Below the pieces are notes generated by a model that worked only from the letters and a program-made list of their open reading frames with translations, was not told the DNA's origin and did no database searches. This document shows, one piece after another, positions 17,001-25,568 of a stretch of DNA of 64,000 bases (its first letter is position 1; each line of letters opens with the position of its first letter). Origin of the DNA: Pseudomonas sp. Irchel 3A7 (GTDB lineage Bacteria > Pseudomonadota > Gammaproteobacteria > Pseudomonadales > Pseudomonadaceae); contig NZ_FYED01000016.1 of assembly GCF_900187565.1 (NCBI RefSeq), positions 1-64,000 on the forward strand, written 5' to 3'. The translations under genes and the position numbers were made by a program.

Positions 17001-17951
17001 TCAGCGGTGGACCACGCCAGGCAGTACGCAGAGCATTTCGTACAGCAGGTTGGCGGCCAGCAGCGAGGTGTTACCCGTGGTGTCGTAAGCGGGCGAGACT
17101 TCTACCAGATCGCAACCGATCAGGTCGAGGCCTTGGCAGCCACGAACGATCTCGATCGCCTGAATGGTCGTCAGACCACCGATTTCCGGGGTGCCGGTAC
17201 CTGGTGCCCACGCCGGGTCGATACCGTCAATGTCGAAGCTCAGGTACACCGGGCCACCACCGACTTTCTCACGCACTTCAGCCATCAACGGCGCCAGGGA
17301 TTTGTGCCAGCACTCTTCGGCCTGCACCACGCGGAAGCCCTGGTTGCGGCTCCAGTTGAAGTCGTCAGCGGTATAGCCCTGGGCACGCAGGCCGATTTGT
17401 ACAACGCGGTCCGGATCGATCAGGCCTTCTTCGACAGCGCGACGGAAGGTGGTGCCGTGGGCGATTTTCTCGCCGAACATGTGATCGTTCACATCGGCGT
17501 GGGCGTCGATGTGCACCAGGCCGACCTTGCCGTGCTTCTTATGGATGGCACGCAGGATCGGCAGGGTGATGGTGTGGTCGCCGCCCAACGTCAGGGGGAT
17601 CACATCGTGTTCGAGGATATTGTCGTAGGACTCTTCGATGATCCGTACGGCATCCAGCAGGTTGAAGGTGTTGATCGCCACGTCGCCGATGTCGGCAACC
17701 GACAGCGAGTCGAACGGCGCCGCGCCGGTGGCCATGTTGTACGGGCGGATCATCACCGATTCGGCGCGGATGTCACGCGGTCCGAAACGGGTGCCGGGGC
17801 GCAGCGAGGTACCGATGTCCAGGGGCACGCCAACGAACGCAGCGTCCAGGCCAGCAGTGGTAGGAACATGGGGGAGTCGCAGCATGGTGGCGATGCCGCC
17901 GAAGCGCGGCATTTCGTTGCCGCCCAGTGGTTGGTGAAGAATCTTGTCCAC
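17001..17951 (-). CDS. gbuA: Guanidinobutyrase (agmatinase/ureohydrolase family)
   Basis: Hydrolyses 4-guanidinobutyrate to 4-aminobutyrate and urea, part of the arginine transaminase/oxidase degradation route. The 316-aa ureohydrolase shows the three manganese signatures: GGDHTITLP, VHIDAHADVND and SFDIDGIDPAWAPGTGTPEIGG (residues about 125, 150 and 230). A GTG start at 17951 follows GAGGC. Guanidinobutyrate rather than agmatine is inferred from the linked LysR gene and permeases, which match the PA1418-PA1422 order. Confidence 0.88.
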   Translation of the reverse strand: MDKILHQPLGGNEMPRFGGIATMLRLPHVPTTAGLDAAFVGVPLDIGTSLRPGTRFGPRDIRAESVMIRPYNMATGAAPFDSLSVADIGDVAINTFNLLDAVRIIEESYDNILEHDVIPLTLGGDHTITLPILRAIHKKHGKVGLVHIDAHADVNDHMFGEKIAHGTTFRRAVEEGLIDPDRVVQIGLRAQGYTADDFNWSRNQGFRVVQAEECWHKSLAPLMAEVREKVGGGPVYLSFDIDGIDPAWAPGTGTPEIGGLTTIQAIEIVRGCQGLDLIGCDLVEVSPAYDTTGNTSLLAANLLYEMLCVLPGVVHR

Positions 17952-18073
17952 GGGTAGGGCCTCATCGTCGTTGTTTTATTTATGTCGGTTGCGCAGGTCG
18001 GGGAGACGCAGGCACCGCTGTGGGCCGATTCTGCGAAATGTAGTGACCGGGAAGAATCGCTACGCGCAAATAC

Positions 18074-18097
18074 TTAGTTCAGATTTTTCTAAACTAA
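18074..18097. promoter_or_regulatory. Putative GbuR operator
   Basis: A near-perfect 24-bp palindrome begins TTAGTTCAGA and ends TCTAAACTAA (one mismatch between arms). It is of the T-N11-A kind used by LysR proteins and lies between divergent gbuA and gbuR, 123 bp before gbuA. Confidence 0.6.
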
Positions 18098-18159
18098 TGC
18101 TTGGCATGGCGATAGACTTGCGGCCATGTGCCGCACTTCTGTGGTGAGTGGATTTATCT

Positions 18160-18290
18160 GTGGCGAGGGGATTTATCCCCGTTCGGCTGCGCAGCAGTCG
18201 TAAATCCAGCGCACACAGTGCATCTGACACACCGAGGTGCAGATCCGGGGCGGCTTCGCCACCCAGCGGGGATAAATCCCCTCGCCACAG
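18160..18290. repeat. REP pair (GGCGAGGGGATTTATCCCC class)
   Basis: Inverted copies of TGTGGCGAGGGGATTTATCC stand about 85 bp apart in the gbuA-gbuR gap. They are a variant of the class at 12188 and 41339. Confidence 0.85.
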
Positions 18291-18338
18291 ATAAATCCCT
18301 TCCACAGGATTGAAATTCGATTGGTGTCTGGAGCCCCC

Positions 18339-19232
18339 ATGGCCAACGCTTTACCCGACCTGAAACTATTGCGCATTTTCGTCAGCGTGGTGCGTCATCA
18401 GGGATTCGCTAACGCCCAGCAAGAACTCAACCTCTCGACCTCGGCCATCAGCACCTACATGAGCCAGCTTGAGTCGGCGCTGGGCCTGGTGTTGTGCCAT
18501 CGCGGCCGGGGCGGTTTCAGCCTGACCAGCAAGGGCGAGTTGTTCCATCAGGAAACCCTGCGTCTATTGGCCGAGCTGGAAGGTTTCGAGCAATACGCCG
18601 CCGCGCTCAAGGGCGAATTGCGCGGCACATTGAACCTGGGGGTGATCGACTCCACCGTCAGCGATAAGGCCTTGCCGTTCGCCGAAGCCATCGGCGCCTA
18701 CAGCCAGGAACATCCGGCCGTGCATTTGCATTTGTCGGTGATGAGCCCCTACGAACTGCAACTGGGCGTGCAGGACAACCGCCTCGACCTGGCCATCGGC
18801 GCGTTTTCCACGCGCATGAGCGGTCTGGTGTACATGCCGCTGTACCGCGAGCAGCACTGGTTGTATTGCAGCACGCGGCATCCGCTGTTTAACGAGCGGC
18901 GCATTCCCGAGCAGGTTATTACCCAGCAGCGCATGGTCGGTCGTGGTTACTGGAGCCAGGCTGAACTAGCCCGCCATGGCTTCAAGCACAGCGCCGCAAC
19001 GGTGGAGAGTATGGAGGCGCAGCTGATTCTGGTGCTGTCCGGCGCCTACATCGGTTACTTGCCGGAGCACTACGCCCAGGCCTGGGCCGACAAGGGTGAC
19101 TTGCGTGTGCTGCTACCGGCGACCTTCGGATATCAGGCGCCGTTTTCGATGATCGTGCGCCGGGGCCGCAGCCGCGAGCCGCTGATCCAGACTTTCCGCG
19201 ATCTGCTCAAAGCGCAGCTCAATCAGGTTTAA
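18339..19232 (+). CDS. gbuR: LysR-family regulator of guanidinobutyrate use
   Basis: The 297-aa LysR protein has a winged helix (residues 5-65, with FANAQQELNLSTSAISTYMS) and an effector domain (about 90-290). It is divergent from gbuA, and its likely operator lies in the shared gap. GbuR in P. aeruginosa activates gbuA with 4-guanidinobutyrate. GGAG at 18330-18333 supports the ATG at 18339 rather than the TTG 18 bp upstream. Confidence 0.83.
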   Translation: MANALPDLKLLRIFVSVVRHQGFANAQQELNLSTSAISTYMSQLESALGLVLCHRGRGGFSLTSKGELFHQETLRLLAELEGFEQYAAALKGELRGTLNLGVIDSTVSDKALPFAEAIGAYSQEHPAVHLHLSVMSPYELQLGVQDNRLDLAIGAFSTRMSGLVYMPLYREQHWLYCSTRHPLFNERRIPEQVITQQRMVGRGYWSQAELARHGFKHSAATVESMEAQLILVLSGAYIGYLPEHYAQAWADKGDLRVLLPATFGYQAPFSMIVRRGRSREPLIQTFRDLLKAQLNQV

Positions 19233-19236
19233 GACG

Positions 19237-19833
19237 ATGTCCAGAATTCAATGCCCGCGCTGCCTGCGTCCGCAAAGCCATTGCCTGTGCCCACTGATTC
19301 CCAGCCTCGATAGCCGCACCCGAATCTTGCTCTTGCAGCATCCCGGCGAAGTGAATCATGCGTTGAACACCGCACGGCTGGCGGCGTTGGGCTTGAACAA
19401 TGCCGAGTTGATCGTCGGCGAGGTATTCGAGGATTTGCCGAGGTTGTTGAATCAGCCGGGGTACCAGGCGCGTTTGCTGTTTCCCGGCGATGATGCGCAG
19501 CCGATACAGGCTTACAGCGCATTCGACAAGCCGTTGCTGCTGGTGGTACCGGACGGCACCTGGCGCAAGGCGCGCAAGATGCTGCACCTCAATCCACTGC
19601 TGGCGGCGCTGCCGAGGGTGACCCTGGCCGAGGGCGGCGTGTCCCGTTATCGACTGCGCAAGGCACCGGGGCCGGGAGCATTGTCGACGGTGGAGGCGAT
19701 TGTGCAGGCGTTGCAGACGCTTGAAGCGCCGGCTTCATTCGAGCCGTTGCTCAAGCCGTTCGAGGCGTTGATCGAGGGGCAGATTGCGGCGATGGGGGAG
19801 GAGGTTTTTCAGCGTAATCATGGGCCGAAATAG
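19237..19833 (+). CDS. DTW-domain tRNA-uridine aminocarboxypropyltransferase
   Basis: The 198-aa protein has the N-terminal zinc-ribbon CPRCLRPQSHCLC (C-x2-C-x6-C-x-C) and the VVPDGTWRKARKM motif that names the DTW family. Members (TapT/YfiP) transfer the 3-amino-3-carboxypropyl group of SAM to uridine in the tRNA variable loop (acp3U). It starts 4 bp after gbuR and is probably translated from the same message, although the functions are unrelated. Confidence 0.83.
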   Translation: MSRIQCPRCLRPQSHCLCPLIPSLDSRTRILLLQHPGEVNHALNTARLAALGLNNAELIVGEVFEDLPRLLNQPGYQARLLFPGDDAQPIQAYSAFDKPLLLVVPDGTWRKARKMLHLNPLLAALPRVTLAEGGVSRYRLRKAPGPGALSTVEAIVQALQTLEAPASFEPLLKPFEALIEGQIAAMGEEVFQRNHGPK

Positions 19834-19852
19834 ATGTTGCCTGTGCGGGCCT

Positions 19853-19917
19853 CTTCGCGAGCAGGCTCGCTCCCACATTTGATCGCATTCCATTGTGGGA
19901 GCGAGCCTGCTCGCGAA
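19853..19917. repeat. REP pair, tail-to-tail (GGGAGCGAGCCTGCTCGC class)
   Basis: Two inverted copies face outward: the first reads TTCGCGAGCAGGCTCGCTCC and the second is its complement, with a 20-bp spacer. This is the opposite arrangement from most pairs in the window. It lies between the convergent DTW and lapC ends. Confidence 0.88.
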
Positions 19918-19953
19918 AGCGATAGAACAATCATCCAAAATATCTGATCGAAA

Positions 19954-21309
19954 CTACCGCTCGCGCATCGCCTCAGTCCGCGCCTTGAGCACCGGTTTCA
20001 GCAAATAATCCAATACCGTTTTCTCCCCGGTAATGATATCCACCGTCGCCACCATCCCCGGAATGATCAGCAGCGGTTTCGCATCCCCGCCCAAATGGTT
20101 TTTATCGGTGCGCACCTGGATCAGGTAGAAGCTGTTGCCCTTGTCATCGGTAATGGTGTCGGCACCAATCAACTCAAGCTTGGCGCTCAGGCCGCCATAG
20201 ATCGTGTAGTCGTAGGCGGTGAACTTGACCATGGCTTTCTGCCCCGGATGCAGGAATGCCACGTCCTGTGGCCGCACTTTGGCCTCGATCAGCAGGTTGT
20301 CTTCCAGGGGGACGATTTCCACCATATCGCTGCCCGGCTGGACCACGCCGCCAATGGTGTTGACCTTCAACACCTTGATGATGCCCTTGACCGGCGAGGT
20401 CACCGTGGTACGGGTCACGCGGTCGTCGATGGCGATGCTCGACGCCGTGATTTTCGACAGGTCGGTGCGTTTCTCATTCAGCTCCTTGGCCGCTTCGGAG
20501 CGGAAGGTTTGTTCCGACTCGTCGATCTTGCTTTTGATCTCGGCCATCGCCGATTCCGCCCGGGGGATCGCCAGGGTGGTGGCGTTCAGCGAGCCGCGGA
20601 TTTCCACGGCGCTGCGCTTGAGTCGCAGGATCTCCACCGGCGACACGGCGCCGGTCTTGACCAGCGGCTCGGACATGGCCATCTCCTGATTGACCAGCGC
20701 CAGGCTTGAACTGTACTGACCGGCTTTCGAGCGGAACTCCGCCAGCTCCTGGGTTTTTTGCCGAAGTTGTTCACTCAGCGTGCGCTGTTCGCTGGCCAGT
20801 CGCCGTTGCCGTTGTTCGTACAGCGAGCGTTCGTCTTCGGCCACTTGCGGCGCCTTGGCGATCACTTCTTCCGACAGTTTGAAGGGCCGGCCTTCGGCTT
20901 CTGCCGACAGTCGCTCGACCTGCGCGGTCAGTGCATACCGATCGGCTTCGCTTTCGCCCTTGTTCGACTGGTAGCGCGTGTCATCCAGGCGCAACAGGGT
21001 GTCGCCCTTGTTCACCATTTGCCCTTCGCGTACGAAGATCTCGGTGACGATGCCGCCCTCCAGGTTCTGGATCACTTGCACCTTGCTCGACGGAATGGCC
21101 TTGCCTTCGCCCATGGTCACTTCCTGCAACACGGCGAACTTGGCCCAGAGCAGCGCGCTGATCAACAGCGCTGCCGCCAGCCACACGGTCACCCGTGACC
21201 AGCGCGGAGAATCCTGCAGCGAGGCGCCGGCCGTTTCCGGCATGAATTCAACTTCGGCGCTTTTGTTAAAACTTTTGAAGTAGCCGCGCGAACCTTGATC
21301 AGCAGACAT
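19954..21309 (-). CDS. lapC: Type I secretion membrane-fusion protein LapC
   Basis: Periplasmic adaptor linking the LapB ABC transporter to the LapE outer-membrane channel for export of LapA. The 451-aa protein has one N-terminal helix (about residues 35-55, WLAAALLISALLWAKFAV), a barrel-sandwich half-motif (VQVIQNLEGGIVTEIFVREG), a long coiled-coil hairpin (about 110-290) and a C-terminal HlyD domain (KVNTIGGVVQPGSDMVEIVP). ATG at 21309 follows TAGGAG, 9 bp after lapB. Order lapE-lapB-lapC on one strand matches the P. fluorescens lap cluster. Confidence 0.9.
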   Translation of the reverse strand: MSADQGSRGYFKSFNKSAEVEFMPETAGASLQDSPRWSRVTVWLAAALLISALLWAKFAVLQEVTMGEGKAIPSSKVQVIQNLEGGIVTEIFVREGQMVNKGDTLLRLDDTRYQSNKGESEADRYALTAQVERLSAEAEGRPFKLSEEVIAKAPQVAEDERSLYEQRQRRLASEQRTLSEQLRQKTQELAEFRSKAGQYSSSLALVNQEMAMSEPLVKTGAVSPVEILRLKRSAVEIRGSLNATTLAIPRAESAMAEIKSKIDESEQTFRSEAAKELNEKRTDLSKITASSIAIDDRVTRTTVTSPVKGIIKVLKVNTIGGVVQPGSDMVEIVPLEDNLLIEAKVRPQDVAFLHPGQKAMVKFTAYDYTIYGGLSAKLELIGADTITDDKGNSFYLIQVRTDKNHLGGDAKPLLIIPGMVATVDIITGEKTVLDYLLKPVLKARTEAMRER

Positions 21310-21318
21310 GGGCTACTC

Positions 21319-23478
21319 CTAGACCGCCGCAGAGCCGACGCGGCCCTTGCGCAGTGCATCGATGACCGCTTCTTTCGGTCCGTCGGCGACGATCCGCCCG
21401 TTATCCAGCACCACCAGCCGATCCACCAGGCTCAGCATCGAGGTGCGGTGGGTCACCAGCAGTACGGTTTTGCCCTGGACCCAGCCGTGGAGCTTTTGCC
21501 GCAGAACGTCTTCGCTGCTGTTGTCCATGGCGCTGGTGGGCTCGTCGAGCAGCATGATCGGCGGATCCAGCAACAAGGCCCGGGCCAGCAACACGGCCTG
21601 GCGTTGGCCGCCGGAGAGCAATTGCCCGCGCTCGCCGACGGGGCGGTCGAAGCCTTGCGGATGTTGCCGGGCCAGCTCGGTGACGCCGGTCAGTTCCGCC
21701 ACTTCGAGCATGCGCGCGTCGCTGATGTAGCGTGCGCCCAGGGTCAGGTTGTCGCGCAGGCTGCCGGCCAGCAGCGGCAGGTCGTGGGCGACGTAACCGA
21801 TCTGATGGCGCAGGTCGGCGACGTCCAGTTGCCGCAGGTCCAGGCCATCGAGCAGCAACTGGCCTTCCGCAGGTTCGTAGAACCCCATCACCAGGCGCGC
21901 CAGGGTACTTTTGCCCGAGCCGCTGCGGCCGATGATGCCGATCCGCTCACCGGGTTTCACGCTGAAGCTGACATTGGCCAGTGCCGGGGCGCTCTGGCCG
22001 TTGTAATTGAACGTCACGCCGATCACGTCCAGCGCGCCTTGCAGTTGCGTACGCTCCAGCGGCCGTTGCCGGGCGTCCCGTTCCTGAGGCAGGGACATCA
22101 GGGCGTCGGTACTCTTCATGGTCAGTTGCGCTTGCTGGTAGCGGGTGATCAACCCGGCGATTTGCCCAAGCGGGGCCAGAACCCGGCTGCCGAGCATGTA
22201 GGTCGCCACCAGCGCGCCGACACTGAGGTTGCCGGCGATGATGCTATAGACCCCGGCAACGATGGTCGCCATGCCGGAAAACTGCTGGATGAACAGGGTG
22301 CCGTTGGTGGCCAGCGCCGCCAGGTTGCGCGCGTGACTGTCGAGGCGGGTGAGGGCGCCGTGGGTGCTTTCCCATTTGTGCTGGCGCTCGCTTTCGGCGC
22401 TGCAGGCCTTGAGGGTTTCCAGGCCGCCGAGGGTTTCGATCAGCAGGGCCTGGCGTTCGGCCCCCAGGGTCAGGCTTTTTTGCACGGTGTCGCGCAGGCG
22501 CGCCTGAATCACCATGGCGAAAATGATGGTGATCGGAAATGCCAGGATCGGGATCACCACCAGCCAGCCGCCGAGCAGGCCGATCACCAGCAACATCAGC
22601 AAGGCAAAGGGCAGGTCGATCAGGCTGGTGAGGGTCACGGCGGTGAGAAATTCCCGCAGGCCCTGGAAGTCATGAATGCTCTGGGCAAAACCGCCGATGG
22701 TCGCCGGCCGCGCTTTCATCGCCATGCCTGTGATGCGTTCGAACAGCGTCGCCGACAGGATCACGTCGGTTTTCTTCCCGGCGGTGTCCAGCAAGTGCGC
22801 ACGCACCACGCGCAGCACCAACTCGAAAGCGGTGCCGATCAGCAAACCGATGGACAGCACCCACAGGGTCGAAGTGGCCTGGTTGGGCACCACGCGGTCG
22901 TAGGTCTGCATCACGAACAGCGGCACCATCAAGCCCAGCAGGTTGATCAGGAAACTCGCCAGGACCGCGTCGCTGTACAGCCATTTCGACAGTTTCAGCG
23001 TGTCGCGAAACCAGGCCTGGACCCGCGGCACCAACGGCGAGCGCAGGTCTTCGAGTTCATGCCGTGGCCGGGCGAACAGGGCCTGGCCGGTGTAATGCTT
23101 TTCAAGCTCTTCGGTCCTGATCCATTGTTCGCCGCCGTCGGCTTCGCTGGGCAGGATCAGCAATCGGCCGTCTTCGCCATGGCGGCGCAGCACTGCGGTG
23201 CGGCCATCGTTGAGCAGCAGCATGACGGGCAGGTTGAGCGGGGAAATATCCTTGAGGTCGCGGCGCAGCAGGCGCGCCTGCAAACCGGCCCGGGCCGCTG
23301 CGCGAGGCAGCAGGTCCAGGCTCAGGCGTTGGTGTGCCATTGGCAGCCCGGCACTGAGGCTGGCGCGACTGACCGTCGCGCCATGGAGTTTGCAGAGAAT
23401 CAACAGACCGTCCAGCAGTGGGTCATCGAAGCTCAGGCGCGGATCGACACCGGTGTTGCCAGGTTCCATGCTGGTCAC
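21319..23478 (-). CDS. lapB: Type I secretion ABC transporter LapB
   Basis: Inner-membrane exporter of LapA. The 719-aa protein has an N-terminal C39-like domain (about residues 10-135) that lacks the catalytic cysteine, as in other RTX exporters, then six helices (about 155-430) and a nucleotide-binding domain. The latter has Walker A GRSGSGKST, signature LSGGQRQA and Walker B IMLLDEPTSAMD. A GTG start follows GGGAG at 8 bp; an ATG nine bases further in is an alternative. Confidence 0.91.
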   Translation of the reverse strand: MTSMEPGNTGVDPRLSFDDPLLDGLLILCKLHGATVSRASLSAGLPMAHQRLSLDLLPRAAARAGLQARLLRRDLKDISPLNLPVMLLLNDGRTAVLRRHGEDGRLLILPSEADGGEQWIRTEELEKHYTGQALFARPRHELEDLRSPLVPRVQAWFRDTLKLSKWLYSDAVLASFLINLLGLMVPLFVMQTYDRVVPNQATSTLWVLSIGLLIGTAFELVLRVVRAHLLDTAGKKTDVILSATLFERITGMAMKARPATIGGFAQSIHDFQGLREFLTAVTLTSLIDLPFALLMLLVIGLLGGWLVVIPILAFPITIIFAMVIQARLRDTVQKSLTLGAERQALLIETLGGLETLKACSAESERQHKWESTHGALTRLDSHARNLAALATNGTLFIQQFSGMATIVAGVYSIIAGNLSVGALVATYMLGSRVLAPLGQIAGLITRYQQAQLTMKSTDALMSLPQERDARQRPLERTQLQGALDVIGVTFNYNGQSAPALANVSFSVKPGERIGIIGRSGSGKSTLARLVMGFYEPAEGQLLLDGLDLRQLDVADLRHQIGYVAHDLPLLAGSLRDNLTLGARYISDARMLEVAELTGVTELARQHPQGFDRPVGERGQLLSGGQRQAVLLARALLLDPPIMLLDEPTSAMDNSSEDVLRQKLHGWVQGKTVLLVTHRTSMLSLVDRLVVLDNGRIVADGPKEAVIDALRKGRVGSAAV

Positions 23479-23500
23479 ATTGATCGCTCCCTTATTTTTA

Positions 23501-23606
23501 CTGTAGGAGCGAGCTTGCTCCGGGCGGCGTTCCGACGATGAACCTGAGAGCGCCGCGGGGTGTCAGGCATCCCGCGTCATCACCGCGAGCATGCTCGCTC
23601 CTACAG
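23501..23606. repeat. REP pair (TAGGAGCGAGCTTGCTC class)
   Basis: Inverted copies of CTGTAGGAGCGAGCTTGCTC and CGAGCATGCTCGCTCCTACAG, between lapE and lapB, break the otherwise tight secretion unit. They could be a site of RNA processing. Confidence 0.85.
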
Positions 23607-23612
23607 GGGGTC

Positions 23613-24971
23613 TTATTTGAGTTCAGGCAAACGCGCTTCGTTTTTCACTTCGGTCTGGGCGATCGCATCGGCGGGCAACACCACCCGCTGTTTGCTCAAT
23701 AACTGGCCCATGTTCGCCAATACCCGGTACATCGAAAATTCCTCGGTGTAGCGCACTTCGGTGTAACGGCGGTTGGCGTTGTAGAGTTCGTTTTCACTGT
23801 CCAGCAGGTCGAGCAGGGTGCGTTGGCCGAGGCCGAACTGATCCTGATAGGCCAGGCGCACGCGTTTACTGGTTTCGGCATATTCACGGGCGGTCGGGGT
23901 TTGCTTCTTGGCGTTGACCATGGCGTTCCAGGCCAGGTGAATGTTTTCGTTGAGCTGGCGCAGGGCGTTGTTGCGGATGTCCATGGCCTGATTGATCTTG
24001 TGGGCGTTGGATTGCAGGCGCGCCTTGTCGCTGCCGCCGCGGAACAGGTTGTAGTTCATCACCACCCCGACCCGCCATTCGTTGTCATGGCCCTCTTCGC
24101 CGGCGATGTTGTTGTTCGCGCCCACCGCGGCCTCTGCATCGAAACGTGGGTAAAACGGCGACTTGGCAACCTCGTACTGGCTCTCGGCCGATTGCACGTC
24201 GGCCTGGGCGGATTTCAGGTAGGGGTTGTTTTCCACCATGCTCTGTTGGGCTTCGGGCAGGCTGGCCGGCAGCTCGCCGCGGGTCGAGGGCGGGGTTTCC
24301 AGTTCATCGGGCATGCGTCCGACGACGGCGTAGAAGTTCGACTCGGCGTCGGCCAGGTCCACCTCGGCGGTGTCGAGGTTGTTCTCCGCCAGTGCCCGAC
24401 GAGCGGTGGACTGGTCGGCGTCGGCGTTACTGCCGACACCGCGTTCGGTACGCAGGCCGATCTGGTCGTTGACCCGCAAGTGCGCTTGCAGGTTGTTCTT
24501 GGCCAGCGTCACCAGTTCACGACGCTTGAGGACTTCGAGATAAACCTCGACGGTGCGCAGGGCCAGGTCCTGGGCGGTGCCCTGAGCGTAATAGGCCCGG
24601 GAGTTGACCACGCCCTTGGTGCGCTCGACCTCGTTGGCGGTATTGAAGCCATCGAAGAGCATCTGCCGCAGGCGCAATTCCGATTGGGTGTAGTTGAGGA
24701 TTTCCGTGTGGTGATCGCCGAACGCGCGCGTATTGGTGTTATCGCTGTACCCGCGTCCATAGGCGGCGTTCAAGTCAACCGATGGATAAAAGCCCCCCTT
24801 GGCGACCTTCACGTCTTCATCGGCCGACAGACGGCTGTCCACCCGCGACGCCAATTCCGGGTGGGTCGCAATGGTGCTCTGGATCGCTTCGGTCAATGAC
24901 ATGGCTTGAGCCTGAGAGGTGCAGGCCATGGCCAATAAAACGGCGGTGTAGAGGGGGGTTAAAAGGCGCAT
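23613..24971 (-). CDS. lapE: TolC-family outer-membrane channel LapE
   Basis: Outer-membrane and periplasmic duct for LapA. The 452-aa protein has a signal peptide (MRLLTPLYTAVLLAMACTSQAQA) and two repeats of the outer-membrane efflux domain (about 25-215 and 230-430, with ARRALAENNLDTAEVDLADA and the second-repeat GVVMNYNLFRGG). GGGAGATG precedes the ATG. It is divergent from lapA, across a 597-bp control region. In Pf0-1 this protein also holds LapA at the surface through its N-terminal retention module. Confidence 0.9.
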   Translation of the reverse strand: MRLLTPLYTAVLLAMACTSQAQAMSLTEAIQSTIATHPELASRVDSRLSADEDVKVAKGGFYPSVDLNAAYGRGYSDNTNTRAFGDHHTEILNYTQSELRLRQMLFDGFNTANEVERTKGVVNSRAYYAQGTAQDLALRTVEVYLEVLKRRELVTLAKNNLQAHLRVNDQIGLRTERGVGSNADADQSTARRALAENNLDTAEVDLADAESNFYAVVGRMPDELETPPSTRGELPASLPEAQQSMVENNPYLKSAQADVQSAESQYEVAKSPFYPRFDAEAAVGANNNIAGEEGHDNEWRVGVVMNYNLFRGGSDKARLQSNAHKINQAMDIRNNALRQLNENIHLAWNAMVNAKKQTPTAREYAETSKRVRLAYQDQFGLGQRTLLDLLDSENELYNANRRYTEVRYTEEFSMYRVLANMGQLLSKQRVVLPADAIAQTEVKNEARLPELK

Positions 24972-25568
24972 GGGTACATCTCCCTGAGTCCTGATGGTGC
25001 TTTATGAGTCGCCAATTATTTGACGACATTTATAGGCAAACCGTTTCATGCTTTTAACAACAGAGCTAAGAACATTCTGGAGAGAACCTAAGAAGTATTT
25101 CTCATAAGGTTTATGCCGAAAAAAACTTATGCGCTCTGCAAAATCCAGCACATTGTTCAATTGCGAAGCCCTTGATTTATGAGCTTTAGGGCGCTCATCA
25201 GGGCTTGGAAAAGTTCCGATCCATTTATCGACATAGGGCGGAGAGGTGCTGGAGGGGAGGGACGTGTAACGGAAATTGGGTGACGGTTTTTTGTCACTCG
25301 GGTGATTCAGAACCGTTACGCATCGCTCGCAGGGCAAGTTGTCTCGGATGTGGAACTCGATGCCATTGATCGCAAAGGGTTTTATTCCCACCGTGGACGA
25401 CGCCCGTGAGCAACACGCTGGGCGAGATCGTCGCCGGGGCAGCGGCTTACTCAGGTAATGCCGCTGATCGGGTAGACGATCCGCCGGGCGACCCGTTTGA
25501 GCCATCCATGAGCATGTTCTCCGCAACAAAAAAGGTGCCGACAGCGGTTGGCAACGGAGGAAGTGCAC
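24972..25568. promoter_or_regulatory. Shared lapE-lapA control region
   Basis: A 597-bp gap separates divergent lapE and lapA. It is A+T-rich near lapE (25010-25150) and should carry both promoters and a long lapA leader. I see no supported gene; an antisense frame at 25002-25766 has no family-like content. GGAGGAAGTGCAC directly before the lapA ATG is a very strong ribosome binding site. I could not identify FleQ or Gac/Rsm elements with confidence. Confidence 0.5.

Noticed and set aside
21295..23541. 748-codon plus-strand open frame
   Set aside because: It lies antisense to lapB and has no domain-like content.
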